64,000 nt of DNA from JAKFWF01 sp031367505 (GTDB lineage Bacteria; Pseudomonadota; Alphaproteobacteria; Rhizobiales; Hyphomicrobiaceae), in contig JANLPY010000380.1 of NCBI GenBank assembly GCA_031367505.1, forward strand, positions 30,941 through 94,940, given 5' to 3'. Positions 19,349 to 28,318 of the stretch are shown piece by piece. Numbering within the stretch: the first letter of the stretch is position 1; each line of letters opens with the position of its first letter. A program made the translations under genes and the position numbers. The notes beneath the pieces were generated by a model. The model was not told where the DNA came from, searched no databases, and saw nothing but the letters and a program-made list of their open reading frames with translations.

Positions 19349-19741
19349 ATGGGCAAGCCGAAACGCGAGCGCAGCCTAAAAGACACGGAAGCTCAGGCTG
19401 TGGCGAAGAACCTTCGGGTGTCGCCGCAGAAGCTGAACCTTGTCGCAGGCCTTATCCGCGGCAAGAAGGTCAACCAGGCGATGGCCGATCTCGAGTTTTC
19501 GAGAAAGCGGATCGCTGACGATGTGCGCAAAGTCGTGATGTCAGCCGTGGCCAACGCGGAAAACAATCACGGTCTCGACGTCGACGATCTGATCGTCGCC
19601 GAGGCTCATGTCGGCAAGAACCTCGTGATGAAGCGTATGCATCCGCGCGGTCGCGGTCGCATGGGTGCGATCATGAAGCCGTTTTCGCAGATCACCGTTA
19701 TCGTGCGCGAAGTGAAGCCCGTCGCCGAGAAGGAAGCCTAA
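19349..19741 (+). CDS. rplV: 50S ribosomal protein L22
   Basis: 130 residues. RVSPQKLNLVAGLIRGKKV opens the globular domain, and MKRMHPRGRGRMGAIMKP is the beta-hairpin loop that reaches into the exit tunnel, where macrolide-resistance changes occur; no deletion is apparent. It ends 3 bases before rpsC. Confidence 0.98.
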   Translation: MGKPKRERSLKDTEAQAVAKNLRVSPQKLNLVAGLIRGKKVNQAMADLEFSRKRIADDVRKVVMSAVANAENNHGLDVDDLIVAEAHVGKNLVMKRMHPRGRGRMGAIMKPFSQITVIVREVKPVAEKEA

Positions 19742-19744
19742 GCC

Positions 19745-20467
19745 ATGGGTCACAAGGTCAATCCAATCGGCCTCCGCGTCGGCATCAATCGTACCTGGGA
19801 CAGCCGCTGGTTTGCTGGCCGTCGCGAATACGGCCGCCTGCTCCACGAAGACATCGCAATTCGCAAGCAGATCCTTAAGCAACAACGCACCGCTGGCATC
19901 TCCAAGGTGGTGATCGAGCGTCCGCACAAGAAATGCCGCGTCACAGTGTACTCGGCTCGGCCGGGTGTTCTGATTGGCAAGAAGGGCGCCGACATCGACA
20001 AGATGAAGGGCGAATTGACGGGGCTCACATCCTCGGAAGTTCATCTCAACATCGTCGAGATCCGGAAACCGGAGATTGACGCCACGCTGGTTGCAGAAGG
20101 CATTGCGCAGCAGCTCGAGCGTCGCGTCGCCTTCCGGCGTGCGATGAAGCGGTCGGTGCAATCGGCACTTCGTCTCGGTGCGCTCGGCATTCGTATCAAC
20201 GTCGCCGGTCGTTTGGGTGGCGCGGAAATTGCTCGCACTGAATGGTATCGTGAAGGCCGCGTGCCGCTGCATACCCTGCGTGCCGATATCGATTTTGGCT
20301 ACGGCTTGGCCAAGACCGCATATGGCATCATCGGTATCAAGGTTTGGATCTTCAAGGGCGAGATCATGGAACATGATCCGATGGCGTCCGAGAAGAAGAT
20401 GACGGATATGCAGGAAGGTGGCGGTGGTGGTGGGCGCCGGCGTGATGAGCGCGGCGACCGCGGCTAA
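19745..20467 (+). CDS. rpsC: 30S ribosomal protein S3
   Basis: 240 residues at the mRNA entry tunnel. MGHKVNPIGLRVGINRTWDS is the conserved start, the KH domain carries VLIGKKGADIDKMK, and the C-terminal domain includes TEWYREGRVPLHTLRADIDFG. The last ~20 residues (Gly/Arg/Asp-rich, EGGGGGGRRRDERGDRG) are a low-complexity tail. Confidence 0.98.
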   Translation: MGHKVNPIGLRVGINRTWDSRWFAGRREYGRLLHEDIAIRKQILKQQRTAGISKVVIERPHKKCRVTVYSARPGVLIGKKGADIDKMKGELTGLTSSEVHLNIVEIRKPEIDATLVAEGIAQQLERRVAFRRAMKRSVQSALRLGALGIRINVAGRLGGAEIARTEWYREGRVPLHTLRADIDFGYGLAKTAYGIIGIKVWIFKGEIMEHDPMASEKKMTDMQEGGGGGGRRRDERGDRG

Positions 20468-20496
20468 CGGCCTGAAGACCTCAAGGACTAACGACC

Positions 20497-20907
20497 ATGA
20501 TGCAACCTAAGCGCACTAAGTTCCGCAAGGCTCACAAGGGCCGGATCCATGGCAAAGCCAAGGGCGGAACCGCGTTGAATTTCGGTAGCCACGGCCTCAA
20601 GGCTGTGGAGCCAGATCGTTTGACCGCTCGTCAGATCGAGGCGGCTCGCCGTGCTATCACGCGTCATATGAAGCGTGCCGGCCGCGTGTGGATCCGCATC
20701 TTCCCAGACGTGCCGGTATCGTCGAAGCCAGCCGAAGTCCGCATGGGCTCCGGTAAGGGTGCTCCGGAATTCTGGGTCGCTCGCGTCAAACCCGGCCGAA
20801 TCATGTTCGAGCTCGATGGCGTGACCGACCAAGTTGCAAAGGAAGCGCTCGAGCTGGGCGCTGCCAAGCTGCCAATCAAGACCCGCATCGTCACACGGAT
20901 GATGTAA
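20497..20907 (+). CDS. rplP: 50S ribosomal protein L16
   Basis: 136 residues, central protuberance side of the tRNA channel. MMQPKRTKFRKAHKGRIHGKA and the GSGKGAPEFWVARVKPG segment are characteristic. Two adjacent ATGs could start it; the first follows AAGGACTAACGACC. Confidence 0.98.
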   Translation: MMQPKRTKFRKAHKGRIHGKAKGGTALNFGSHGLKAVEPDRLTARQIEAARRAITRHMKRAGRVWIRIFPDVPVSSKPAEVRMGSGKGAPEFWVARVKPGRIMFELDGVTDQVAKEALELGAAKLPIKTRIVTRMM

Positions 20908-20976
20908 GACCACGTTGCACTCGTTTAATCAGATCCACACGCTGTCGGTTCTGTTTGTTTGCCAAGGATGGATGAG

Positions 20977-21186
20977 ATGAAGGCCAAGGAAGTTCGCGAA
21001 TTGACGCTCGACCAGCTTGACGACCAGCTGCTCGCGCTCAAGAAAGAGCAGTTCAACCTGCGCTTCCAGCGGGCCTCGGGCCAGCTTGAGAACACGTCGC
21101 GCGTGCGGGTTGTCCGCCGTGATATCGCCCGCATCAAGACAATCGCACGCCAAAAGTCGGCTGGCGTACAGTCGAACAAGGCTTAA
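20977..21186 (+). CDS. rpmC: 50S ribosomal protein L29
   Basis: 69-residue helical protein at the tunnel exit. MKAKEVRELTLDQLDDQLLA and FNLRFQRASGQLENTSRVR are family sequences. The ATG at 20977 has AAGGA 8 bases upstream. An in-frame ATG at 20968 and a TTG at 20959 have no spaced ribosome site, so they are less likely. Confidence 0.96.
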   Translation: MKAKEVRELTLDQLDDQLLALKKEQFNLRFQRASGQLENTSRVRVVRRDIARIKTIARQKSAGVQSNKA

Positions 21187-21197
21187 GGACTAAAGCA

Positions 21198-21434
21198 ATG
21201 CCAAAGCGCATCCTGCAGGGCACCGTAGTGTCCGACAAGAACGCCAAGACGGTTGTCGTAGAGGTCGAACGCCGCTACACGCATCCGCTGCTGCGCAAGA
21301 CCGTGCGCCGCTCCAAGAAGTATCATGCGCACGACGAGAACAGCACGTTCAAGGTCGGTGACATGGTGCGCATCGAGGAGAGCGCGCCGATTTCAAAGAA
21401 CAAACGCTGGGTCGTGCTCGCCAAAGAGGCGTGA
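21198..21434 (+). CDS. rpsQ: 30S ribosomal protein S17
   Basis: 78 residues, primary 16S-binding protein. MPKRILQGTVVSDKNAKTVVVEVERRYTHP is split between the standard OB-fold start and conserved core; GDMVRIEESAPISKNKRW is the conserved end. It follows rpmC by 11 bases. Confidence 0.98.
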   Translation: MPKRILQGTVVSDKNAKTVVVEVERRYTHPLLRKTVRRSKKYHAHDENSTFKVGDMVRIEESAPISKNKRWVVLAKEA

Positions 21435-21518
21435 AGCGACGTTGCGCGAACGAAACGAAACACGGGTGAGACTGGGGCTTCACGCATCCCGTGAGCCCTT
21501 CTCCAGAGGACTGGTCCA

Positions 21519-21887
21519 ATGATCCAGGTAGAGACCAATCTCGAAGTTGCCGATAACTCGGGCGCGCGTCGCGTCCAGTGCATCAAAGTGCTCGGCGGCT
21601 CGAAACGCAGATATGCCACCATCGGCGACATCATTGTCGTGTCGGTGAAGGAAGCGATCCCGCGCGGTCGCGTCAAGAAGGGCCAAGTCATGAAGGCCGT
21701 CGTGGTGCGCACTGCCAAGGGCGTGCGTCGCCCGGACGGCTCGCTGATCCGTTTCGATCGTAACGCTGCGGTGTTGATCAATGCCCAAGGCGAGCCGGTC
21801 GGCACTCGCATCTTCGGGCCGGTAACCCGCGAATTGCGCGTCAAGAACCAGATGAAGATCGTATCGCTCGCTCCGGAGGTGCTGTGA
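21519..21887 (+). CDS. rplN: 50S ribosomal protein L14
   Basis: 122 residues at the 30S interface. MIQVETNLEVADNSGARRVQ is the invariant start and SLAPEVL the conserved end. CCAGAGGACTGGTCC precedes the ATG. The 84-base gap after rpsQ has no gene. Confidence 0.99.
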   Translation: MIQVETNLEVADNSGARRVQCIKVLGGSKRRYATIGDIIVVSVKEAIPRGRVKKGQVMKAVVVRTAKGVRRPDGSLIRFDRNAAVLINAQGEPVGTRIFGPVTRELRVKNQMKIVSLAPEVL

Positions 21888-22216
21888 TGGCATCGGCTAA
21901 GATTAAAAAAGGCGACAAGGTCATCGTGTTGGCCGGTCGCGACAAGGGTAAGCAAGGCGAAGTGATTGCCGTCATGCCGACCGAGGGGCGCGCCCTGGTC
22001 CGTGGCGTCAACATGGTACGCCGGCACACCAAGCAGACCGCTCAGAATACCGAGGGCGGCATCATCTCCAAGGAAGGACCGATCAATCTGTCCAACCTTG
22101 CCATCGAAGATCCGAAGGACGGTAAGGCGACACGCGTCGGTTTCCGTATTCTCGAGGATGGCACCAAGACCCGCTTCGCCAAGCGCTCGGGCGAAGTCAT
22201 CCCGGATAGGAAGTAA
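21887..22216 (+). CDS. rplX: 50S ribosomal protein L24
   Basis: 109 residues. KIKKGDKVIVLAGRDKGKQGEV is the KOW motif that starts 50S assembly. The ATG at 21887 overlaps the rplN stop by one base (TGATG) and has GGAGG 7 bases before it; a GTG one codon earlier is less likely. Confidence 0.98.
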   Translation: MASAKIKKGDKVIVLAGRDKGKQGEVIAVMPTEGRALVRGVNMVRRHTKQTAQNTEGGIISKEGPINLSNLAIEDPKDGKATRVGFRILEDGTKTRFAKRSGEVIPDRK

Positions 22217-22219
22217 GTC

Positions 22220-22912
22220 ATGGCTGATAACGATAAAGCTAAGAAGGGCGGCAAGTCGCCAGGCGGTGCTCCTGCCCCCCAGGGCGGCAAGAAAGTTGCC
22301 AAGGCGCCGAAGGCTGTAAAGTCTGCGGCCCCGTCTGGCGAGAAGCGCTCATTTGCGCGTCCGAAAGACTACAAGCCGCGCATGAAGGCTTTGTATGAAG
22401 CCAAGGTGCGCGCGCTGATGACCGAGAAGTTCGGCTACAGCAATGTCATGCAGGTGCCGCGTCTCGAAAAAATCGTGCTCAACATGGGCATCGGCGAAGC
22501 GGTGAACGATCGCAAGAAGGTCGACAACGCGACTGGCGATTTGGCGCTGATCTCCGGTCAGAAGCCGATCCAGACGCGCGCTCGTAAGGCGATCGCCGTT
22601 TATAAAGTTCGTGAAGGCATGACGATCGGCGCCAAGGTGACATTGCGCGGTGATCGGATGTACGAATTTCTCGATCGCTTGGTGACTATCGCTCTTCCAC
22701 GCGTTAAGGACTTCCGCGGCCTGAACCCGAAGAGCTTCGACGGGCGTGGCAACTACGCGCTCGGCCTCAAGGAACATATCGTGTTTCCTGAGATCGATTA
22801 TGACAAAGTGGATGAAATCTGGGGTATGGACGTGATCGTCTGTACCAGTGCTCATTCAGATGACGAAGCTCGCGAGCTCCTTCGCGGTTTCAACTTTCCT
22901 TTCCGCAGCTGA
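22220..22912 (+). CDS. rplE: 50S ribosomal protein L5, with N-terminal extension
   Basis: 230 residues against about 180 in most bacteria. The core from about residue 50 (YKPRMKALYEAKV, NVMQVPRLEKIVLNMGIGEA, end LLRGFNFPFRS) is a normal L5, which binds 5S rRNA and contacts the P-site tRNA. The first ~48 residues are Lys/Gly/Ala/Pro-rich and disordered in character (KKGGKSPGGAPAPQGGKK). The ATG at 22220 is 3 bases after rplX with AGGAAG before it, so the extension is probably translated. Confidence 0.97.
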   Translation: MADNDKAKKGGKSPGGAPAPQGGKKVAKAPKAVKSAAPSGEKRSFARPKDYKPRMKALYEAKVRALMTEKFGYSNVMQVPRLEKIVLNMGIGEAVNDRKKVDNATGDLALISGQKPIQTRARKAIAVYKVREGMTIGAKVTLRGDRMYEFLDRLVTIALPRVKDFRGLNPKSFDGRGNYALGLKEHIVFPEIDYDKVDEIWGMDVIVCTSAHSDDEARELLRGFNFPFRS

Positions 22913-22962
22913 GGGACCTCGGCCCGTTCGATACGGCCCGAAAGGCCTTTGGAGGATTTTAA

Positions 22963-23268
22963 ATGGCGAAGACCAGTTCAGTCGAAAAGAACAACTACCG
23001 TCGCAGGCTTGTCGCCACTAAGGCCGGCAAGCGGAAGCGGTTGAAGGATATTATCATGGATCGCACAAAGCCCCGCGAGGAGCGTTTTGCGGCCCAGATG
23101 AAACTGTCCGAGATGCCACGCAACTCGTCAAAGGTGCGGATCCGCAATCGTTGCGAGCTCACCGGCCGTGCTCGCGGCTTTCATCGTAAATTGCGTCTAA
23201 GCCGCAATCAGCTCAGAGAGCTTGCCTCGCAAGGCATGATCCCAGGCATGACTAAGGCGAGCTGGTAA
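22963..23268 (+). CDS. rpsN: 30S ribosomal protein S14
   Basis: 101 residues, the long zinc-free C- form: MAKTSSVEKNNYRRRL at the start and RCELTGRARGFHRKLRLSR at the conserved end, without the CxxC pairs of the zinc form. TTTGGAGGATTTTAA precedes the ATG, a strong ribosome site. Confidence 0.98.
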   Translation: MAKTSSVEKNNYRRRLVATKAGKRKRLKDIIMDRTKPREERFAAQMKLSEMPRNSSKVRIRNRCELTGRARGFHRKLRLSRNQLRELASQGMIPGMTKASW

Positions 23269-23277
23269 GGAGCACCC

Positions 23278-23676
23278 ATGGCAATCAACGATCCACTCGG
23301 CGATATGCTGACCCGTATCCGTAATGCGCAGATGCGCAAGCGGCCTAAGGTGTCAACGCCTGCTTCCGCTCTGCGCGCTCGTGTGCTGGACGTGTTGAAG
23401 GACGAAGGCTATATCCGCGACTATTCTCGCATCGAGCTCAAGGGCACAAACCCTGAGTTTGAAATCGAGTTGAAGTACAACAATGGCCAACCCGCCATTC
23501 GCGAAATCGAACGTATTTCGAAGCCTGGCCGTCGCGTTTACACGCCGGTCAAGGATCTGCCAACCGTTGCCAATGGCCTCGGCGTTGCGATCGTGTCGAC
23601 CCCGAAGGGCGTGATGCCCGACTGGAAAGCACGTGAAGAGAACGTCGGTGGCGAAGTTCTTTGCAACATCTTCTAA
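23278..23676 (+). CDS. rpsH: 30S ribosomal protein S8
   Basis: 132 residues. NDPLGDMLTRIRNAQMRKR is the family start; the C-terminal domain has VSTPKGVMPDWKAREENVGGE. S8 represses the spc operon in E. coli. It starts 9 bases after rpsN with AAGGAG. Confidence 0.98.
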   Translation: MAINDPLGDMLTRIRNAQMRKRPKVSTPASALRARVLDVLKDEGYIRDYSRIELKGTNPEFEIELKYNNGQPAIREIERISKPGRRVYTPVKDLPTVANGLGVAIVSTPKGVMPDWKAREENVGGEVLCNIF

Positions 23677-23735
23677 GAATACTCTAGGGACCAGTGAGCG
23701 GTTGAGCTCGCGGTCGAGACGCAAAGGTTAACTCA

Positions 23736-24278
23736 ATGTCGCGCATCGGTAAAAAGCCGGTTCCAGTTCCGTCGAAAGTGACGGCGACTGTGGACGGCCA
23801 GACGGTGAAAATGAAGGGGCCAAAGGGCGAGCTGTCCTTTACGGCACCGACTGTGATCAAAGTCGAGATGACGGCCGACGGCATCTCGGTTCAGCCGCGT
23901 GATGACAGCAAGAAGGCGCGCGCGATGTGGGGCATGTCACGCACCATGGTCGCCAATCTGGTTGCCGGCACGATGGAAGGTTACACCCGCACTCTTGAAA
24001 TCCAGGGCGTCGGTTATCGTGCCGCCATGAAGGGCAAGGATCAACTGCAACTGCAGATCGGGTTCAGCCATGACGTGGTGCACCAGGTGCCCGCCGGTGT
24101 CGAAGTCAAGGTTGCCGGCGCGAAGCAGGAAATCATTACAATAAGCGGGACTGACAAGCAGCTTGTCGGTCAGGTGGCGGCCGACATTCGCGGCTACCGT
24201 CCGCCCGAGCCATATCAAGGCAAGGGCATCCGCCATAAGGGCGAATATATCTTCCGCAAGGAAGGCAAGAAGAAGTAA
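23736..24278 (+). CDS. rplF: 50S ribosomal protein L6
   Basis: 180 residues with two repeated alpha/beta domains. MSRIGKKPVPVPSKV opens it, and RPPEPYQGKGIRHKGEYIFRK is split over the conserved C-terminal loop near the factor-binding site. Its ribosome site (CAAAGG) is modest. rplR follows after 14 bases. Confidence 0.98.
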   Translation: MSRIGKKPVPVPSKVTATVDGQTVKMKGPKGELSFTAPTVIKVEMTADGISVQPRDDSKKARAMWGMSRTMVANLVAGTMEGYTRTLEIQGVGYRAAMKGKDQLQLQIGFSHDVVHQVPAGVEVKVAGAKQEIITISGTDKQLVGQVAADIRGYRPPEPYQGKGIRHKGEYIFRKEGKKK

Positions 24279-24292
24279 GGACCAACAGTGTC

Positions 24293-24655
24293 ATGACCGC
24301 GCATAACGCAAAGATGGAACGGCGTAAGTCGAAGGTCCGTCGCAACCTCAAGCTGGTTGCGAATGGCCGTCCGCGTCTGTCCGTGCATCGTTCTTCGAAG
24401 CACATCTATGCTCAGGTAATCGACGACCGTGACGGACGCACCGTTGCTGCCGCCTCGACCCTGGACAAGGATCTGCGGACTAATCTCAAAACGGGTGCCG
24501 ATACGGCGGCCGCTGCAGCAGTCGGGAAGCTCGTCGCCGAGCGGGCCTCGAAAGCTGGTATTAAGCAGGTCGTATTCGATCGCGGCCAATACATCTATCA
24601 TGGCCGCGTTAAAGCGCTCGCCGACGCTGCCCGCGAGGGCGGCCTGGACTTCTGA
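24293..24655 (+). CDS. rplR: 50S ribosomal protein L18
   Basis: 120 residues, 5S rRNA-binding. RRKSKVRRNLKLVANGRPRL and VHRSSKHIYAQVIDD are typical, with FDRGQYIYHGRVKALADAAR and EGGLDF at the C-terminus. AAGGACC lies ahead of the ATG. Confidence 0.98.
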   Translation: MTAHNAKMERRKSKVRRNLKLVANGRPRLSVHRSSKHIYAQVIDDRDGRTVAAASTLDKDLRTNLKTGADTAAAAAVGKLVAERASKAGIKQVVFDRGQYIYHGRVKALADAAREGGLDF

Positions 24656-24672
24656 ACCGAAAGGACTAACCC

Positions 24673-25263
24673 GTGGCACGTTCCCCCGGCGGTGGTGGTG
24701 GTAGAGATCGCGGTCGCGATCGCGAGAAAGCTGACAGCGAGTTTTCGGACAAGCTGGTTGGCATTAATCGCGTCGCGAAAGTGGTCAAGGGCGGTAAGCG
24801 CTTCGGCTTTGCCGCGCTTGTCGTTGTTGGCGACCTGAAGGGGCGCGTCGGCTTCGGACATGGTAAGGCACGTGAAGTGCCGGAAGCCATCCGTAAGGCG
24901 ACGGAAGCCGCACGTCGGGCGCTCATTCGCGTGCCTTTGCGCGAGGGCCGTACCCTGCACCATGATAGCGAAGGCCATCATGGTGCTGGCAAGGTCGTGC
25001 TCCGCTCGGCGCCTCCCGGTACCGGTATCATTGCTGGTGGCCCGATGCGCGCCGTTTTCGAGATGCTCGGCGTTCAGGATGTCGTCGCCAAGTCGTTGGG
25101 GTCGTCAAACCCTTACAACATGGTTCGCGCAACATTCGACGGCCTGAAGCATCAGGAGAATCCGCGTGGCGTTGCCGCTCGTCGCGGAAAGAAGTATGGC
25201 GATATCGTTGCACGCCGCCGTGATGGCTCCGCTGCTGAAGCTGACGCTACTGGCGAAGTGTGA
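24673..25263 (+). CDS. rpsE: 30S ribosomal protein S5
   Basis: 196 residues, mRNA-entry helicase region protein. A Gly/Arg/Asp-rich start precedes the S5 core LVGINRVAKVVKGGKRFGF; GTGIIAGGPMRAVFEMLGV is the second-domain motif. It starts with GTG 17 bases after rplR, with AAAGGAC upstream. Confidence 0.98.
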   Translation: MARSPGGGGGRDRGRDREKADSEFSDKLVGINRVAKVVKGGKRFGFAALVVVGDLKGRVGFGHGKAREVPEAIRKATEAARRALIRVPLREGRTLHHDSEGHHGAGKVVLRSAPPGTGIIAGGPMRAVFEMLGVQDVVAKSLGSSNPYNMVRATFDGLKHQENPRGVAARRGKKYGDIVARRRDGSAAEADATGEV

Positions 25264-25311
25264 GGTTGCGCGTCGAGTGATGCGCGGCAGTGATTCAAAG
25301 GGTCAAGGGCT

Positions 25312-25515
25312 ATGTCGAAACCACACACGGACAAGATGATCACGATCGAACAGATCGCGAGCCCCAACCGGCGTCCGGAGCGTCAGCGTGGCACGCTGGT
25401 CGGTCTGGGCCTCAACAAGCTGCATCGCCGCAGGACGGTCAAGGATACGATCGAAGTGCGCGGCATGCTCAATAAGGTTGGCCATCTCGTTCGAATCGTC
25501 GACGACAAGGCCTGA
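25312..25515 (+). CDS. rpmD: 50S ribosomal protein L30
   Basis: 67 residues. ITIEQIASPNRRPERQRGTL and GLGLNKLHRRRTVKDT match the family, and it ends RIVDDKA. A short basic start (MSKPHTDKM) is slightly longer than in E. coli. TCAAGGGCT precedes the ATG. Confidence 0.97.
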   Translation: MSKPHTDKMITIEQIASPNRRPERQRGTLVGLGLNKLHRRRTVKDTIEVRGMLNKVGHLVRIVDDKA

Positions 25516-25567
25516 GTTTTTTGCAGTTGCCCCACCAGATGGGGAACGGCCAAGGGAGTTAGAGGAC

Positions 25568-26122
25568 ATGCGCCTCAACGAGATCAAAGATAACGAAGGC
25601 TCAAAGAAGGTCCGCGTCCGCATCGGTCGTGGTATCGGCTCGGGCGTTGGCAAGACCGGTGGACGCGGTGGCAAGGGCCAGACCGCGCGTTCGGGCGTGC
25701 GCATCGGCGGCTTCGAAGGCGGCCAGATGCCGCTTCATCGTCGCCTTCCGAAGCGCGGCTTCAACAAGTGGCGGCCGAAAGATTATAACGAGATCAACGT
25801 CGGCGATCTGCAGAAAGTCATCGACGAGAAGCGTCTCGATGGTTCTAAGCCACTGACCGTTGCGTCGCTGGTCGAGGCCGGTGTGCTTCGTCGTGGCCTC
25901 GATGGTTTGCGCTTGCTGGGCGATGGTGAACTCAAAGCCAAGCTGGCGCTGACGGTGAACCATGCGACGGCGAAGGCACGCATTGCTGTCGAAAAAGCTG
26001 GTGGGTCGATCACGCTGATCGAGAAGAAGATCCTACCCGACGACGTAGCGAAAGCGAAGAAGACCGCCGCCAAGAAGGCTGCGAAGGGCGGAGCCAAGAA
26101 AAAAGGCGCCGACGCCGAATAA
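25568..26122 (+). CDS. rplO: 50S ribosomal protein L15
   Basis: 184 residues. MRLNEIKDNEGSKK, then the Gly-rich extension GIGSGVGKTGGRGGKGQ, are typical of L15. The C-terminus carries an extra Lys/Ala tail (~25 residues). AGAGGAC ahead of ATG 25568 fixes the start; the open frame further upstream overlaps rpmD and is not used. Confidence 0.97.
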   Translation: MRLNEIKDNEGSKKVRVRIGRGIGSGVGKTGGRGGKGQTARSGVRIGGFEGGQMPLHRRLPKRGFNKWRPKDYNEINVGDLQKVIDEKRLDGSKPLTVASLVEAGVLRRGLDGLRLLGDGELKAKLALTVNHATAKARIAVEKAGGSITLIEKKILPDDVAKAKKTAAKKAAKGGAKKKGADAE

Positions 26123-26321
26123 TACTGATCGGTAACGGTGAGATGCAGACGATGCATTTCGCCGTTCAACGTTGCAGCTCGTGTGCGTATTGCAATAACG
26201 GGCGCGCATCGCCAGCTTCACACTTAAGCTTGCTCCGCGGTCGACCTACCAGGGACACTCGAGTGCGGGCGCAGACCCGCCGGTCCAATCGCCCGCGGAC
26301 CGAGTTGAGGAGACGAGATCC

Positions 26322-27677
26322 ATGGCTTCGGCCGCCGAGCAGCTTGCATCCAATATGAACTTGGGCGCCTTTTCGAAGGCGACTGAGCTCAAGAAGCGTA
26401 TCTGGTTTACGCTGGTCGCGTTGCTGGTTTATCGCCTCGGCACGTTCATCCCGATCCCCGGCATCGATCCGGTGGCATTTGCCCAGACCTTCAAATCGAA
26501 CTCGACTGGCATCCTTGGGATGCTGAATTTGTTCGCCGGTGGCGCCGTCGAGCGTCTGGCGATATTCGCATTGAACATCATGCCGTACATCTCTGCATCG
26601 ATCATTATGCAGCTGATGTCGTCGGTATCGCCCAAACTCGAAGCCCTCAAGAAAGAGGGTGAGCAGGGCCGCAAGGCAATCAATCAATATACCCGTTATC
26701 TGACTGTGATCCTGGCGACGTTCCAAGCTTACGGTATTGCGGTTGGCTTGGAAGGATCGCGGGCGGGCGCGGCATCGGTCGTGATTGATCCAGGTTGGTT
26801 CTTCCGCATCACAACGGTGATCACGCTGGTCGGCGGCACCATGTTCCTGATGTGGCTCGGCGAACAGATCACGGCGCGCGGCGTTGGTAACGGCATCTCG
26901 TTGATCATTTTTGCTGGCATCGTGGCAGGCCTTCCCGCCGCATTGCTGTCGTTGTTTGAGCTGTCGCGCACTGGCTCGCTGTCACCGTTCCTGCTGATCG
27001 CTCTCCTGGCGCTGATGTTGGCCGTGGTCGCCGCCATCGTCTTCATAGAACGAGCGCAACGAAGGCTGCTCATTCAATATCCGAAGCGACAAGTCGGCAA
27101 TCGGATGTTCCAGGGCGATTCCTCGCATTTGCCTCTGAAGCTTAATTCGTCGGGCGTGATTCCACCGATCTTTGCATCCTCCCTGCTGTTGCTGCCGATC
27201 ACCGCGGCGCAATTCTCCGCCGGGCCAGGTGCGTCGGGGCCCGAGTGGCTCACGAACATCGTCGCAGCACTCGGTCGTGGCCAACCGCTGCACATCGCAC
27301 TTTATGTCGCGCTGATCATATTCTTTTGCTTCTTCTACACCGCCGTCGTGTTCAACCCGACGGAAACGGCCGACAATTTGCGCAAGTACGGCGGCTTCCT
27401 GCCCGGACGTCGCCCCGGCGCCCAGACGGCGGAATACATCGACTACGTTTTGACGCGGATAACCGTCGTTGGTGCGCTCTACCTCGCCGTCGTGTGCGTC
27501 ATGCCAGAGCTCTTGATCTCATATGCGGCTGTGCCATTCTACTTCGGCGGAACGTCGCTGCTGATCGCGGTGAGCGTGACGATGGACACAGTGGCGCAAA
27601 TCCAGAGCCATCTGCTTGCCCATCAGTACGAAGGCTTGATCAAAAAGTCCAAGCTGCGGGGGGGTAAAGGGCGCTGA
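26322..27677 (+). CDS. secY: protein translocase subunit SecY
   Basis: 451-residue channel of the Sec translocon with ten hydrophobic helices. Conserved segments include LGTFIPIPGIDP in the first periplasmic region, IMPYISASIIMQL, and QYPKRQVGNRMFQG with the cytoplasmic loop that binds SecA and ribosomes. GAGGAGACGAGATCC precedes the ATG. A ~200-base gap after rplO has no gene. adk overlaps its stop by one base. Confidence 0.98.
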   Translation: MASAAEQLASNMNLGAFSKATELKKRIWFTLVALLVYRLGTFIPIPGIDPVAFAQTFKSNSTGILGMLNLFAGGAVERLAIFALNIMPYISASIIMQLMSSVSPKLEALKKEGEQGRKAINQYTRYLTVILATFQAYGIAVGLEGSRAGAASVVIDPGWFFRITTVITLVGGTMFLMWLGEQITARGVGNGISLIIFAGIVAGLPAALLSLFELSRTGSLSPFLLIALLALMLAVVAAIVFIERAQRRLLIQYPKRQVGNRMFQGDSSHLPLKLNSSGVIPPIFASSLLLLPITAAQFSAGPGASGPEWLTNIVAALGRGQPLHIALYVALIIFFCFFYTAVVFNPTETADNLRKYGGFLPGRRPGAQTAEYIDYVLTRITVVGALYLAVVCVMPELLISYAAVPFYFGGTSLLIAVSVTMDTVAQIQSHLLAHQYEGLIKKSKLRGGKGR

Positions 27678-28255
27678 TGAACCTGATTTTTCTTGGGCCC
27701 CCTGGCGCGGGTAAAGGTACTCAGGCCACTCTTGTTGCAGCAAAGCATGGCATACCGCAGCTATCGACCGGCGACATGCTGCGCGCCGCAGTGAAGGCTG
27801 GGACGCCGATCGGCAAGCAGGCGAAAGCCGTCATGGATCGTGGCGAGCTAGTCTCGGACGTGATCGTCATCGGCATCGTAGAAGAGCGCATTGGGCAGCC
27901 GGATTGCAAGTCGGGCTTTATTCTCGACGGTTTTCCCCGGACGCTGGCGCAAGCAGCGGCTCTCGACAAGCTTCTCGCCGCACATGGCAAGAAACTGGAT
28001 CGCGTGATCGAATTCAAGATCGACGATGCGGTACTGCTCACGCGGATTGAAAAGCGCGCAAACGCGACAACTGCTGCGGGCCAAAAGCCGCGCGCCGATG
28101 ACAACGCCGAAGCGCTAAAGACCCGTCTTTGGGCGTACTACAAGGAAACGTCACCGCTGATTGGTTACTATTTCCGGTCCGGCAACTTCATATCGCTTGA
28201 TGCCATGGCGCCGGTTGCCAAGGTGACTGCGGAGATCGAGAAGGCGCTGAAGTAG
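27677..28255 (+). CDS. adk: adenylate kinase, short type
   Basis: Interconverts 2 ADP with ATP and AMP. At 192 residues it is the short form: P-loop GPPGAGKGTQ (~8-17), AMP-binding STGDMLRAAV and GFPRTLAQA. The LID is reduced (RANATTAAGQKPRADDN) and lacks zinc cysteines. The start overlaps the secY stop (TGATG), so it is translated in the spc operon, the usual alphaproteobacterial order. Confidence 0.97.
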   Translation: MNLIFLGPPGAGKGTQATLVAAKHGIPQLSTGDMLRAAVKAGTPIGKQAKAVMDRGELVSDVIVIGIVEERIGQPDCKSGFILDGFPRTLAQAAALDKLLAAHGKKLDRVIEFKIDDAVLLTRIEKRANATTAAGQKPRADDNAEALKTRLWAYYKETSPLIGYYFRSGNFISLDAMAPVAKVTAEIEKALK

Positions 28256-28288
28256 GCGCAGGTGTCGGGATGACGCGGGGCACAAGCG

Positions 28289-28318
28289 TTGACGAACGTT
28301 GACGTTTGTGTGTACTAA
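28289..28318 (+). promoter_or_regulatory. weak promoter candidate before rpsM
   Basis: TTGACG at 28289-28294 and TACTAA at 28313-28318 with an 18-base spacer, in the 242-base gap between adk and rpsM. The -35 is good and the -10 is poor. A second TTGACG at 28299 forms a short direct repeat. It may drive the alpha operon separately from spc. Confidence 0.3.
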
